The translations under genes and the position numbers were made by a program. Below, in pieces: positions 11,433-24,116 of a stretch of 64,000 bases of DNA. The DNA lies in assembly GCA_016946835.1 (NCBI GenBank), contig JACVTC010000017.1, positions 696,001-760,000 on the forward strand. The letters are read 5' to 3'. Every line of letters starts with the position of its first letter. Positions within the stretch are counted from its first letter, which is position 1. Below the pieces are notes generated by a model, which was not told the origin of the DNA, ran no database searches, and saw nothing but the letters and a program-made list of their open reading frames with translations. The DNA comes from Neocallimastix lanati (nom. inval.) (taxonomy: Eukaryota; Neocallimastigomycota; Neocallimastigomycetes; Neocallimastigales; Neocallimastigaceae).

Positions 11433-13500
11433 TTAATTGTTGAGGTTATCTTGTGATGATAATTTAGCTTCTAAGTTTTTAAGAGCTTCTTCTTTAGCAA
11501 GTAATTCGTTTTGTCTAGCAGTAAGTTCAGCTCTAACCTTAAGTTCTCTTTCACGAAGTCTTTCCTCTTCCCTTCTAAGCTGTTCTTCCTTTAATCTATT
11601 TTCTGGAAGATCACTATTAATAGTTACAAAATAAAAAAATAAAAAAAAACAAAAAATAAAAAAAAAAAAAAGCAATAATAAAAATATTTTTAGTTTATAT
11701 CACATTATAAGATTTATAATCTTTTAATTCAAATAATAAAAAAAACAAAATAAAAAATAAAAATGATAAAAAATTATATATACCTATCTAAATCAACGAC
11801 ACCTTCACGACTAAGCTTTTCGGTACGGTATTGTTCATAAAGAATATCATGAGTAATTTCCTTCAAATCTTGAAGATGAGAACTTATTTATTTTGTATAA
11901 AGCATATATATAATAATTAGTATATATATAACTTATTATATACATATAATAAGCTTAATTTACCTTAATAACATATATCTTAATTTAGAGAAATCACAGT
12001 GCTTAACATTATCAACTTAATAATAATATTAAATAAATAATTAATTAATTAATATAATTTCATTAAAACATTAATAAAAAAAAAAAATTCATTTTCAATT
12101 ATACCTTCAACAACACCCCATGGATATTGACGGCATCTAACTCTACGACCGTTTACTATAACTTCTTCTTCACTACCAACTACAGCAAATGGTAATAATG
12201 CCTATTTTATATAATAATAGTAATAATAAAATATTATTTTAATAATTTAATAATTTAATAAATATATATATATATATATATTAAAAAAATATTACTCTAA
12301 GTTCATTGTTTTCTTCAATAGTTTCATCATCATCAATTTCATCATCATATGGGAAATTATAGATTGGAATCTTATAATATTCAATATCTTCCATAACCTT
12401 TAAAATTTATTATTAAATAATTTGTAATAATTAATATAATTTATTCATTCTTATTGTTTTATTTTTAAACTATTAATTATAAAATATTTACTCTTTTCTT
12501 GAAATCAACTAATTCAGCTGGTGAAAGTGAATCTGCTTTAGCAATAACTGGAATAACATTAACACGAGAACCTAAACGTCTCATAAATTCAATATCTAAT
12601 TCACGAAGGCTGATAAAAATAATAATAAAATGTTATTAATAGTCTAATCTACAACCAAATTTTGACATTAATAAAAATTTTCATTTAATTAACAATTTAT
12701 TTTAAAATATTTACGCATGACCAGTTGGTGGAATAAAGTATAAGCAGGCATGAACACGTTCATCCTTTTTAAATTAATAAAATTATAATACATCATATAT
12801 TTTGCTTAATATATAATTTCTCTTTTAACAAATTATATTATTTTTTTATATCTATTTACTTGATGTTTTGGATTACGTCTAATTCTTGATTCTTCGGATA
12901 AAACATAATCATATTTAGCTTCAATATAATTTAAGATATCATTAAAACTAATATATATATTAAAATATATAAAAAAATTATTAATAATAATAAATTTCAC
13001 TTTTTAACATACACAATTAATATCTAATTTATTAAAATAATAATTTATTACCATCTTTCATTGTTAATATTATCACCAAAACCTGGAGTATCTACAATAG
13101 TTAAAGATAATTTAATACCATCTTCCTCTAAATCAACTGTAACTGGAGTAATTTCGACAGTTTTTTCAACAGCAGCTTGTTCTGGGTTAGAATAATCTTT
13201 TTTTTCAAAAACGTTGGATTCACATAAAGTGTTAATGAATGTAGACTTACCAAGACCGGAAGCACCTTTTATTATTTAACATGAATGTAACATTAGTATT
13301 TCAAAATTTATTTAAAAAAAATCTTATAAATTATATAAAATATTTATGAAACATACCAACGCTCAAAATGGTAAAATTTAAACCCTTTTTAACATTCTTT
13401 CGTCTGATAATGGCCTTAATAGTATATAAATAATAATATATCACATAAGTATTTACTAATATAAATATAAATTACTTTTGCATTTCTAAAAACTTACCAT
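11433..13500 (-). CDS. Septin GTPase with C-terminal coiled coil, eleven exons
   Basis: A GTP-binding filament protein of the cell cortex. Minus-strand exons: 13500-13498 (ATG only), 13414-13357, 13265-13052, 12947-12860, 12764-12715, 12609-12492, 12397-12296, 12201-12105, 12015-11964, 11882-11784 and 11613-11433. They join in frame to 353 aa. Motifs: the polybasic start [18 protein letters not shown]1 loop [10 protein letters not shown]3 DTPGFGDN, G4 AKAD, the septin unique element [12 protein letters not shown], then [11 protein letters not shown]. The tail is a charged coiled coil ([20 protein letters not shown]). The coiled coil argues for the Cdc3/Cdc11/Cdc12 branches rather than Cdc10; the exact group cannot be set by eye. 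The first exon holds only the start codon followed at once by a GTAAGT donor. Confidence 0.95.
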
Positions 13501-15529
13501 TCTATATATTTTATTAAATATATTTTTCTTATAAAAAAATTGATATTGACAAACTAAATAGGAATTAATATAAATTACTGAATATTATTTATTTATTTAT
13601 TTATGAAATAAGTTTCAAAATATTTTTATTTTGAATATATTATTTTAGATTTAGATAAATTTATCCAGTTTGTTTATTGTTATAATAAAATCCCAATATA
13701 AATTTTATGTATTTATTAAATATTTTTAATTTATAATTTATTATTATTTATTATTAGTAGAATTAAAAATAATATATGAATGTATATAATTAGTATTTTT
13801 ATTAAGTAAAATAGAAATACTTATTTATTTAATAAATTATTATCAAATTCTATAATATAAATAGATAAAAAAAATAAAAAAAATAAAAAAAATAAAAAAA
13901 AACAATAAAAATAAAAATTGAAGAAATCAAATTTGTTTATTTATTTGTTTATTTTGTAAATAATATTTAGTATTTTGATTTTAAATTTAATTTACTTTCT
14001 TCTAAATTTTATTGAACTAAAAATAAAAAAATATTTAAATTTATCATTATAGTATGTGTCTGATAATTATATTTTTAATTTTTTTTTTTTTTTTTTTTTT
14101 TGTTTTTTTTTGTTTTTGTTTTTGTTTTTGTTTTTGTTTTTGTTTTTTTGTTTTGTTTTAAAAAAATATTTATATAAACAAAAGATTAGATGAATATAAA
14201 TATACTTTATTTACTATTTTGTTTTTCTAATTGTTTTAAAAAATTTTAGTTTTATTTAAAAAATATTATATCCAATGCAGCATATAATATAATTTCAATA
14301 GTTCTTCTTTAAAAATATCGATAAATATTTTATAAATTTTAATTATCGCCTTACAGTTTACTTCCTAATTAGAATTAGTAATAATAAATATTGATTAATA
14401 TTTTTGTTATTATTATAAGGAAGAAATTATAAATAATTTTAAAAAAAAAATAAATATAGATATTTTGATTATTAATTTTTTAAAATTTTATTTACTATTA
14501 TTATTTAATATTTTATTATATTATTAATATAGATTCTCATTATAAATATTATTAATATTTGATTTATTTATTATATATTATATTATAATCAATATATTAT
14601 TTTTGATTAACTTAATTAAAATTGTTTATATATACTAATATTAAATAGAAATGTATTATATATACATTACATATAATACATAAATATTATGTATTGAATT
14701 ATTTATTATACAAAACATTTAAAACAAAAATATAATAAAATTTAATCAAATTATATTAAAAAAAAAAAAGCTTTTAACGCCTTAAAAAAATATTAAATAG
14801 ATAAAGTATAAACACCATTAAAAACGTTTTTAATGTTAAAGCTTTAATTATTGAAGTTAGTATATAATAATAATATATACAGATGTATAAGATAAAATAA
14901 AAATTAAAATATTTATATATAATATAATAAATTCTATTCAGTTTAAAAAATATTCTTTAATTATTTTAATAATGTTCATTTCATCATAATAAAGAATTTA
15001 ACAATAATATGAATAAAATTTTATTTTTACATATTTTTTATTTTATTATTAATTTACAAAAGTTGGTAATTTTACTATTTGATATTAATATTAAAAGTGG
15101 CTTGTTCTTTATTTATGAAATTAATAGAAAATAAATTATACAACATAAATAATAAATTATAAAAGTTAAATAAAAGTAATAAGCAAATTACTATTTTTGT
15201 TGTATATATTTTTTATTTTTATTTAATAATTATTTTAATGTTACACGGATTTTTTAATACGAAATAAGCCAATAGACGCCACAATTTTGTACTACTAGGC
15301 CAATCATCCTTTAGACTTTCTTTGTTATATATATGCTATATATAATAAATATTATCTAATATGAGTTAAATTATAAATTGTATAAATTGTATACATTTTT
15401 AATAATTTTCTATTTTTTATGAAAACTATTAATTTTTGTTTTAAATAAAAAAAATAAAATAATAAATATCTATATTTTAATGGATAATTTATACATTATT
15501 AAAAATTATTATAATAAAAAAAAATTAAT
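13501..15529. other. Long AT-rich intergenic region
   Basis: Mostly simple sequence. It includes a (TTTTTG)n minisatellite at about 14079-14158. A block near 14770-14845 has related halves (TTTAACGCC...AAAACGTTTTTAATG). A slightly GC-richer patch at 15240-15330 may be decayed transposon DNA. No gene seen. Confidence 0.55.
14079..14158. repeat. Poly-T / (TTTTTG)n minisatellite
   Basis: A T-run followed by several TTTTTG units. Confidence 0.85.
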
Positions 15530-15730
15530 ATAGAATTAACAATTGTAAAATAGAATTTAAGATTAAATTAAAAATAAAATTTAAAATAAATTTAAATAAA
15601 TTTAACGAACACTTAAACTTTGATTGTTTTCAATTTATATTGAATTTAGTTAGAAATATAGAGTTTATTAATTTTTTATTTTTTAATTAAAAATAATAAC
15701 TCTTGAATTATTCTAAAAGCATTCTATTAA
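15530..15730 (-). repeat. Decayed LTR (3' LTR) of the Gypsy relic
   Basis: This segment resembles 18035-18212 in the same orientation. Both contain AAAATAGAATTTAAGAT, AAATTAAAAATAAA, GAATTTAGTTA, AGTTTATTAA and a final TAACTCTT/TAGCTCTT block. The pair flanks Gypsy coding remnants, so they are read as its LTRs. Exact termini cannot be fixed. Confidence 0.55.
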
Positions 15731-15779
15731 TGTCTAATTAATTATTTTAATACTCCTGATTGTTTGAACCAAAAAAAAT

Positions 15780-17290
15780 TTTTTTTTTAATGTTCTGTTC
15801 TTATCGTGAAATGTAAAAAACAGGAATTAACCTCATATTCTCTGGAAATAAAAGTTTATAATTATCTTTTTCATGAATTTTAGTTATTTTATATGGGATG
15901 AGAAATTGTTCAGACAATTTAAGCGAAAGTTATTTGCTGAAATAAAATCACTGAAGTAAGACAAAATCGCACTCCTTAAATTCAGAGTCATTTATACATT
16001 TGTTGCCCCAAAATTTTTTGAAATCATTTTTAGCTTCTTCAAAATGTTGTTTCATAACAGTAAAATAATTATCCTAAATCTTTGAAAAATCAAAGGCAGA
16101 TTTATTTTGAGATTAATAAATAATTAGTTTCAAAAGGAGAAGTATTAACAGAGCTATGCTTAGAATTGTTGTAGCCATCTCCCAGAAAGGAAGGAAAAAC
16201 ACCAGTCATGTTGAGCAGAGGAACAGTAATATTGAAGTATTGAAGATATTGCTTAATGACGACATATCACTCTCTCTGTTCTTTAGATTATTAGTGATGA
16301 CTATTGTGAGCAGAGTTTCAATATGAGTTTCAATATCAAAGCATAAGGAGATCCAAAATAATGAGGAAAACTGCAATCAATGGTCAGAAATAATGATCCT
16401 AAAAAATCTGTCAAACCAGAAAACATTAATGAGTAAAAGTTTAGTGTTATTTACTTCTGAATTTTTAAGGTATCTTGAATAAAAAGCTAAAGGGTGTAAA
16501 AGATTGTCATCATCAGATACTTGAGAAAGTATGCATCTTAAGCCGAAGTCACTTTTATCAATTTCAACTATATATTCTTTGTTCCAATTCGGGTAAATAA
16601 GAACCTTGAGTTACAAAAGGAGTTTTCTAATTTTTTAAACGTATCATCAGCTTCTTTGGTCCAAATAAATTTTATATTTCGTTTTAATAAAGGGAACTTT
16701 AAATTGATTATGCTAAAACTTTATGATCCATTAAAAGACTCCATCAATCATTAATTTTGAGGATGGGATAACAATAAACTGAAAGTGTTTACATTGAATC
16801 TTCTATAGTCGACGCAAAGACGATGAAAACCATCCTGCTTATGGGATTCCAACAAGGAATTTGACCTATGGATGAAACCTTTTTCAAGATTTTCTTTTAA
16901 ATACTTCTCGATTCTTCAATTTCAGCATACATAAGAGAATGCATTGGCCAGAGATATAATTGATCTTCAGGAATCAGTTTGATTTCTATTTCTATGTCAA
17001 AAGGCCTATGTGAGGATAAGTTATCTGCTTTCCTTGAATCGAAAACTTCGATTTCTTCATTATTTAACCAGAATATTTTTAAATTTACTCTTGTTAATAA
17101 GCTCTGTTAATTCGGAAGACAATGCAGCGGCGCAGACTTCCTCTACAATAAGAACCCTTCTCATTAAATCAGTTTAAACATTATCAGGCCATTTGATTCT
17201 GGAAGTGTAACGAAATCTTCAGTCAGTAAAGTTAAAACTATGATCACAGCTTCATGTGTTCGACTCACACTTCAACCCATTTTGCAAAAA
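15780..17290 (-). mobile_element. Ty3/Gypsy retrotransposon relic (pol)
   Basis: Minus-strand pol remnants in the expected order. From 17020 down to 16790: RPFDIEIEIKLIPEDQLYLW, SRKYLKENLEKGFIHRS, then KQDGFHRLCVDYRRFNVNT, the classic Gypsy RT start (KKDGSLRLCVDYR.LN). From about 16690: WTKEADDTFKKL and an RNase H-like piece. The far end near 15910-15800 gives LSEQFLIPYKITKIHEKDNY, the post-integrase GPYKI region. Many stops and small indels, so inactive. Flanked by decayed LTRs at 15530-15730 and 18035-18212. Confidence 0.8.
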
Positions 17291-18034
17291 TTCTTTATTT
17301 TTGTAACGAAGTCTACATATAATAATTTAATTATAATTAATTTTATAATTAAATTATTACAGGTTCGATTTACACCTATTTTGCAAAAGTAATTATTTTA
17401 TTAATCATTAATAACTTCTTCAATATTCTTTCTATTTAAAATTATAGAAAGTTAAGGATTCTTTCTGTTTGTAATTTAGTCGAAATGAATTTTGAAATTT
17501 TATTTTAGAAAATATATTATTATTTTTTCTATAAGATCTATGTTCATCAATTTAAATTATTTCTTAAAACTTTATATTATTATTTATTAAAAATATCTTT
17601 CTAAATCTTTCTCTAATATTATTAATATATTTTAAAACTGTTTTTGCAATAAAAGTATAAATAGTACGAACTTCACGAATGAAAATATTTTTCTTCGTGA
17701 TTTTTTAATTAACTTTCAAATAATTTGAAATATTACATCGGTTGATTAATATTAATTATTATTTTAAATCTTTAAATACTAATAAAACTTGTTTTAATAA
17801 GATATATTTTATTTCTCTCTCTTATATACCGACCTATTGTGTTACCTTTTCCCTTATAGAACTCCACGAGAGTTTCTACAAGTTCATATTCCTTCATTGA
17901 ATCAGGTTTATTTGACTTTGGTATTTTACTTTAAAAATAATTTATTTTTTTTAAATCAAATATAGAGAATAAATTAGTACAGTTTAAGAGTTATTATTAT
18001 AAGATTATTTACTTATAATAAAGAAAATAATGCA
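17291..18034. other. Decayed 5' part of the Gypsy relic
   Basis: No clear frame. Contains two near-repeats of ACCYATTTTGCAAAA (about 17276-17288 and 17378-17391) and a short hairpin with CTTCACGAATGAAA / TTTTCTTCGTGA near 17670-17700. Probably leftover element sequence between LTR and pol. Confidence 0.4.
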
Positions 18035-18212
18035 AATTTAACAAAATTATAAAATAGAATTTAAGATAAAATTAAAAATAAATTTGAAAAATGCATATCT
18101 TTGATTATTTGAAATTTATTTTGAATTTAGTTAAAAAAAATAAAGTTTATTAATAATTTTTATTATTTAATTTAAAATAATAGCTCTTAGATTTTTCTAA
18201 AAACATTGAAAA
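18035..18212 (-). repeat. Decayed LTR (5' LTR) of the Gypsy relic
   Basis: Partner of 15530-15730 in direct orientation; see that entry for the shared blocks. Confidence 0.55.
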
Positions 18213-18596
18213 TTCAAAAGTATTTATTGTAATTAATAATTTAGTAAAAATGAGGTGTACTAATCTAGAAATAAAAGTCTTAATAAAAAGATCAGCAGAA
18301 AAACCTAAGACCAATATCTTAATTATTTACAAATCATTTTATCAAAACATCAAAACCACTATTGAATTTAGTAGTAATATCAAATGATAAATTTCTTTAA
18401 TATTAAATTAAATTTATAAAAATTACAATGTTATTGATTTTAGAAACATTAATATAAATAATAATATAAATAATGGGATTGTTAATGATCTGCTTACAAT
18501 AAATATTCTCTTATGAAGTAAAATAACCCTTAAATTTTAATATATAACTATCCTTTTAAAAACAAAACCAAATCTTAAATAAGAATTATGATATAT
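18213..18596. other. AT-rich spacer
   Basis: No gene or repeat recognised between the Gypsy LTR and the (ATT)n array. Confidence 0.5.
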
Positions 18597-18597
18597 A

Positions 18598-18672
<75 letters not shown>

Positions 18673-18762
18673 CAATTATATTATATTATTATTATTATTA
18701 TTATTATATACAATTATATTTTATTATTATTATTATTATTATCATTATTATTATTATTATTA

Positions 18763-18840
<78 letters not shown>

Positions 18841-18860
18841 TAATTAATTAATTAATTAAT
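18597..18860. repeat. (ATT)n microsatellite with ATATACA interruptions, then (TTAA)n
   Basis: About 240 bases of ATT repeats, interrupted by two copies of a TATACAATTATATT unit and followed by a short TTAA run. It lies just 3' of the dead enoyl-reductase copy. Confidence 0.95.
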
Positions 18861-18984
18861 TAAAAGTATTAAATATTATTCTGAATTGTAATAATAACAT
18901 TTATTTTATAATTTTATATATATATTGAAAAATACATACAGTTTATTATTAATTTTGAGTTTAAATTTTTTATTAAATTTATTC

Positions 18985-19955
18985 AAATTAAAGGTTAAAT
19001 TTTGTTTTTTATTTCCAAATCTAGTCCCTTCTTTTCCAAGAACTGTCATGAATTTTTTATTAAAAGTTTTATTATCATCAATTCTTTCACATTTTGTTCC
19101 TTCATGCCATGGCTCAGCTAAATGACCCCCACGAACAAATTCACATATATCATCAAATATATATTGCTTTCCTCTTTTTGAAGCTTCTTTGTTCTAACAA
19201 GAAACCCAAAAACCACAAGCTTGAAAATTTATGAAAATAAATGGACTCGTACTAAAAATAGTGGCTGTTTAGACATATCACCATACATAATAATTGCATT
19301 TTAATTATTTAAAAAAATAATTTAAAAAAAATATTCAATAATTACATGATATATTCATAATTTAATCTAAATATAATATATAATATGAAATTTAAACTTA
19401 TATTATATTAATAATTTATATATATTACTTATTATTTAGTATTTATTAAAATATATAAATATATTATATTAAATGTATATATTATATAATTAAGTATTTG
19501 TAATATGTGTTAATCAAATGTAATTGTTTAATTATTAGATATTTAAATTGACTCAAATAAACGTGTAATTCCAGAAGTAGACTTCCCACTAACACAATTT
19601 AGAGCTAAACGAACGGGACTACCTAAACTTTCAACAAGCTCACGAGAAAAATTAGTATGTAAATCTTCTTCTTTTATAACCAATGTAGCACCAAGTTTAT
19701 ATAATTCTCCAATAACCTTATTAAAATATGTCTGTTAAATATTTAAATTAAAGCAATTTAATTGATATATCATTGTTCTAACTTTCATATATATCAGCTA
19801 TGTAACTTATGTAAAATTTAATAATTATATGTACAAACCAGTCACGAATGACATCAATAGTTTTAATACCCCCAAGCCTTAGCTATTTGAATAACATACT
19901 GACCAACTGCACTATTTTTACCATTTTTAATAACGATATCACCTAATTATATATA

Positions 19956-19998
<43 letters not shown>

Positions 19999-21222
19999 TA
20001 AAATTATTATAGATATTGTTACAGCTTTAATCTTAGAGATACCATATTTACTAATTTTTTGTAATTCATTTTCAGTACGAGCAGCGAAGGTTTGCCAGGT
20101 ACCCCTTATATACATATGTATATATTATTAATATTTATTAATATAAATATAACATTAAAAATTTAGCTTTATTAAAAATTGTTAAAAAATATACATATCC
20201 ATAATATATATATATATATACCAAAAGCTTTAGTATCCGGAATAACCCAATCACCAATAGTCATATTTTTAATCTTTGAACCAGCAGCTACAACTTCAGC
20301 AACACCTTCATTACCTCCAATAGCACCATATCCTCTAAATCTTGGTTTAATTGGATAAACACTTTTGATATATTAATTTATTGTATTAAGTAATAATAAA
20401 AAAATGAAAAAACAAAAATAAAATAGAAATAATTTATATTTTTAAAAACAATTAAAATGATACTATATATATATATTTGTAGCTTATAACATTAATACAT
20501 TGTCTCACTTGAAATCATCTATTTAATAAATGAATAAAATATAGAAAAACCAAATAAAATAAAAATAATAATACCTTTAATTTGATTAATATCAAAGGGA
20601 TTAATTGAGGCTGCTAAAAATTTTATTAAAACTTCATTATCTTTAATTCTTGAAATTTTAAGTTCCTTTAAATTGATATACAAATTTTCATTAATGAAAT
20701 ATATAAATTTAAATTTATACATTTACTAAATTATATACTAAGTTATATATTCATAGAGTTTAATATAATAAAATGAAATTAAATTAAATATACAAAGTAA
20801 ATATAGATTAAAACTTGTATTACAAAAAATTGTAATACTATTGGTAAATCTTAAATATGCTTGTTATTAAAACGAAAAAAGCATATCTATATGTATTTTG
20901 TTTTCTTTTTATTTTTTACTTATTTTGTTTTGTTTTGAAATGTTTTGCTCCCTTTTTATTATATATTCATTTATTTATTTATTTATTTATTTATTACTTA
21001 TTTATTTATTATATATTTATTTATTCATTTATTTAATAAATATATATAATAAAAATAAAAAAGTTACCTTAAAAATTCCTTTGGTTAATAGTATCTTGAG
21101 AATACCATAGTTTTTAAAATTGTACTATAATAATTAGCTAATTTTAATGAAGATAATGATATTTTTGGAGATGAAATTGCACCTTTAACTAAGACATTTT
21201 TTAATGAAGATGGAGTGAACAT
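18985..21222 (-). pseudogene. Pseudogene of mitochondrial-type enoyl reductase (second copy)
   Basis: Matches the intact gene at 23200-25422 exon by exon: [85 protein letters not shown], and EPWHEGTKCERIDDNKTF to FGNKKQNLTF. Breaks: an in-frame TAA at 21087-21085 in exon 1; complete loss of the two small exons coding VNPPT and [12 protein letters not shown], replaced by a long T-run; one extra base at 19869-19873 (five C on the plus strand against four in the intact copy), which shifts the frame after AKAWG; and an in-frame TAG at 19196-19194. It is an old tandem duplicate that has lost function. Confidence 0.9.
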
Positions 21223-21687
21223 CTTTTAATTTTAATTTTATTCATATTCTACTCTGTATTTTATTTTTTCTACTATTTATTTTATTTTATTTTATTCAAT
21301 CTGTACTTATATTTATATTTCTACTATTTATTTTATTTTATTTTATTTTATTTTTATTAATACTTTATTATTTTATTTATTTTATATTACTTTACTATTT
21401 ATTTTACTTTATCTTCTTTTTTTTTTTTAATAATTTTTAATTATTATAAAAAAAAATATTAATATATTATTTTTATTTCATTAATATTAGGTTTATTAAA
21501 TATTGATATTAAATTTTTTAATTAACAAAAATTTTTAAATATTTTGATATAAACTCCAGCAATTAATTATTTCAAAATTAATTAGATATTTAAATCAAAT
21601 TATATAATATTAATAAAATTAAAAATCTTTTATATTTAATAGTTGAATTTTAAATATATTAACTATAAAATGGAATATTAGATTTTT
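21223..21687. other. AT-rich spacer with (TTTTA)n patches
   Basis: Repeated TATTTTATTTTA motifs at about 21230-21410, then simple AT-rich DNA. No gene seen. Confidence 0.5.
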
Positions 21688-22620
21688 TTTTTTAGACTTA
21701 GAGAAAACTTTATTTAATATATATTAATAATAAAATTACATGATTTAAATAAAAAAATAAAATTCATGAAATAAAATTATATAATTATAAAAGTGCGTTA
21801 AAAGCAATAGTTCCAACTTTTCCCATTCATCGATGATAATATCGCGTTCATTATTGCGAGTAATAATTTCAGTATTAGTGTTATCAAATGAATCTGTATC
21901 AGATCTTTCACCGGGAAGTGAAAATCCATGCCTTATCATCTCGAGTGTCAACGTTCTTAGCAACGATAGATTCAACAAAACGTCATTTCATCATCAATCT
22001 AAAAAATCGACAAATTAACGGTATTACGTTTGTTAGAAACTCCGCATTCCCCACAAAATACGGTACAGTCGACGAATTGAACTTTGTTTAAAAATATTGT
22101 CAACTAATTGTCTTTGTTCCCCATCATTAAATTTTCTCTTTTCATATATTGAATGCCCGCCAAGAAGAGCACTCAATATAAAATAATAAATATTATTACC
22201 ATAATCCTTTTCTGAATCTAAAGAAACATCCAAGAATTTTTTTTCAATTATCATAGCAAACTTCAAAAAGAGATCATCTAAAAAAAGTAGAGACTTATTT
22301 CTGTAATTTTTCAATTCTTTACAGGCAAAGATCCAGAGAGAAAAGCTAGGTACACTAACGCCACAACATGGGCAACATTTAAGACAATCTTCTGAGACTA
22401 TTTTTTTTTTAATGGAAATACTAATGTCAAATTTAAAACCACACCTAATTCGAGAAATCCAAAAGAACCCTAATTGATACTTAGGATATTAAAATGTTAA
22501 GTTTTTGATTTCTAAAATAAATCTAAAATCATTCTCCTTGTAAATAATTGGTTTTTTAGCTTTTGATGGTTTTAAAGCATCTCTTTCCCAATAACTTTTT
22601 TATTTCACTTGATTTTTTAC
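21688..22620 (-). mobile_element. Non-LTR (LINE) retrotransposon relic, C-terminal zinc-finger end
   Basis: Minus-strand 3' fragment ending in a poly-A tail (T-run at about 21683-21693). Between about 22385 and 22030 it reads CLKCCPCCGVSVPSFSLWIF, CKELKNYRNKSLLFLDDLF, then FILSALLGGHSIYEKRKFND. The CPCCG...C.EL...R pattern is the C-terminal zinc knuckle common after LINE reverse transcriptases. The last residues (IIIDEWEKLELLL, near 21820) match the LINE relic at 8640-10255. Stops interrupt the frame, so it is dead. Confidence 0.6.
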
Positions 22621-22805
22621 CATTTAATTTCTTATGGAATATTAGATAAAATTAATATTTATTCATTTTTTGTTTAAACTAGATAAAAATGATAAAAATA
22701 ATTTCATTTTAAAAAAAAAAAAATGTAATATTATTTTATTATCTAATTTGTCATTATCATGATATTAATATTATTTTACAATTAACTCAATTTTTATTAA
22801 TTACT

Positions 22806-22836
<31 letters not shown>

Positions 22837-23199
22837 TTTGTTTGTTTATTTATTTATTTATTTGCTTGTTTGTTTGTTTATTTGTTTATTTATTTATTTA
22901 TTTATTTATTTTGTTTATTTATAAATTTTTATTATACTTATTTTCTTTTTTTCTTTTTTTTTTTTTTTTTTCATATATGATATATATTTTTTTGTTTAAA
23001 CTTTTATTCGTTTAAAATTGCACCTTTTTTTTTTTATTTCAATTTTTTTTTCTTATGTTATTATTATTGTAGTAGTTAATTTATTAATTATATATATGTA
23101 TATATCATTATTGCTATTAATTTTAACTTTATACATTTAGTTTTATTTTTTATAAACTATTTATTATATATATATTATTTACTTCGAATATTATTCTTT
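22621..23199. other. AT-rich spacer including (TTTA)n/(TTTG)n
   Basis: A TTTA/TTTG tetranucleotide array at 22801-22918 and T-runs near 22940-23050. No gene seen. Confidence 0.7.
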
Positions 23200-24070
23200 T
23201 TATTCGAAGGTTAAAATTTGTTTCTTATTTCCAAAACTAGCACCAGCCTTGCTAAGTGCTTTTTTGAATTTTCTATCTAAAGTTTTGTCATCATCATTTG
23301 CTTCCCATTTAGTTTCTTCATGCCATGGTTCGGACAAATAACCACCACGAATAAGTTCACAAATATCATCATACATATATTGTTTATCTTTTTTTGAAGC
23401 TTCTTTATTCCAACGTGAATTCCAATAACCACAAGCACGTAAATTCTTGAATATAAATGGGCCTGTACCGAAAGTAAGAGGTTGCTTAGACATACCACCA
23501 TAGGTAACAATAGTAGCATTGTTACTATAATATATATTTAAAAAAAAAAATAATAATAATAATAATAATATATTTAATATTAAAAAATTAATTTAAATAA
23601 TAATATTTGTTACTTTCTTAATAACATTAATAATAACAATAATAATAAAAATTACCCAAGTAAACGAGTAATCCCGGAAGCAGACTTTCCACCAACACAG
23701 TTTAAAGCTAAACGAACAGGATTACCTAAATTCTTAACAAGTTCACGAGTAGAATTAGAACGTAGATCTTCTTCCTTAATAACTAAAGTAGCACCAAGTT
23801 TATGTAATTCTCCAGCAAGTTCATCAAAATTTGGTCTAATTTAAATTTTTGATATTTATATTGTATTAATATAAATTTTTAAATATTTATAAATCAGAAA
23901 ATAAGTACCTATCACGAATGACATTGATAGTCTTTATTCCCCAAGCTTTTGCAATTTGGATAACAGATTGACCAACAGCACTATTAGCACCATTTTGAAT
24001 AATAACATCACCTATACAAATAATAATATTTTTTATTATATTTATTTTTAAATAAAACAATATTAAATAT

Positions 24071-24116
<46 letters not shown>

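Noticed and set aside
13861-13912. Regular AAAAAATAAA array as a possible CRISPR-like array
   Set aside because: Simple A-rich tandem without distinct spacers, in a eukaryotic genome.
17360-17395. Possible tRNA T-arm (AGGTTCGATTTACACC)
   Set aside because: No cloverleaf can be built around it; it lies in the decayed Gypsy region.
18588-18839. 83-codon open frame
   Set aside because: Translation of the (ATT)n microsatellite.
20898-21110. 70-codon open frame
   Set aside because: Antisense to the enoyl-reductase pseudogene and made of TTTA repeats.
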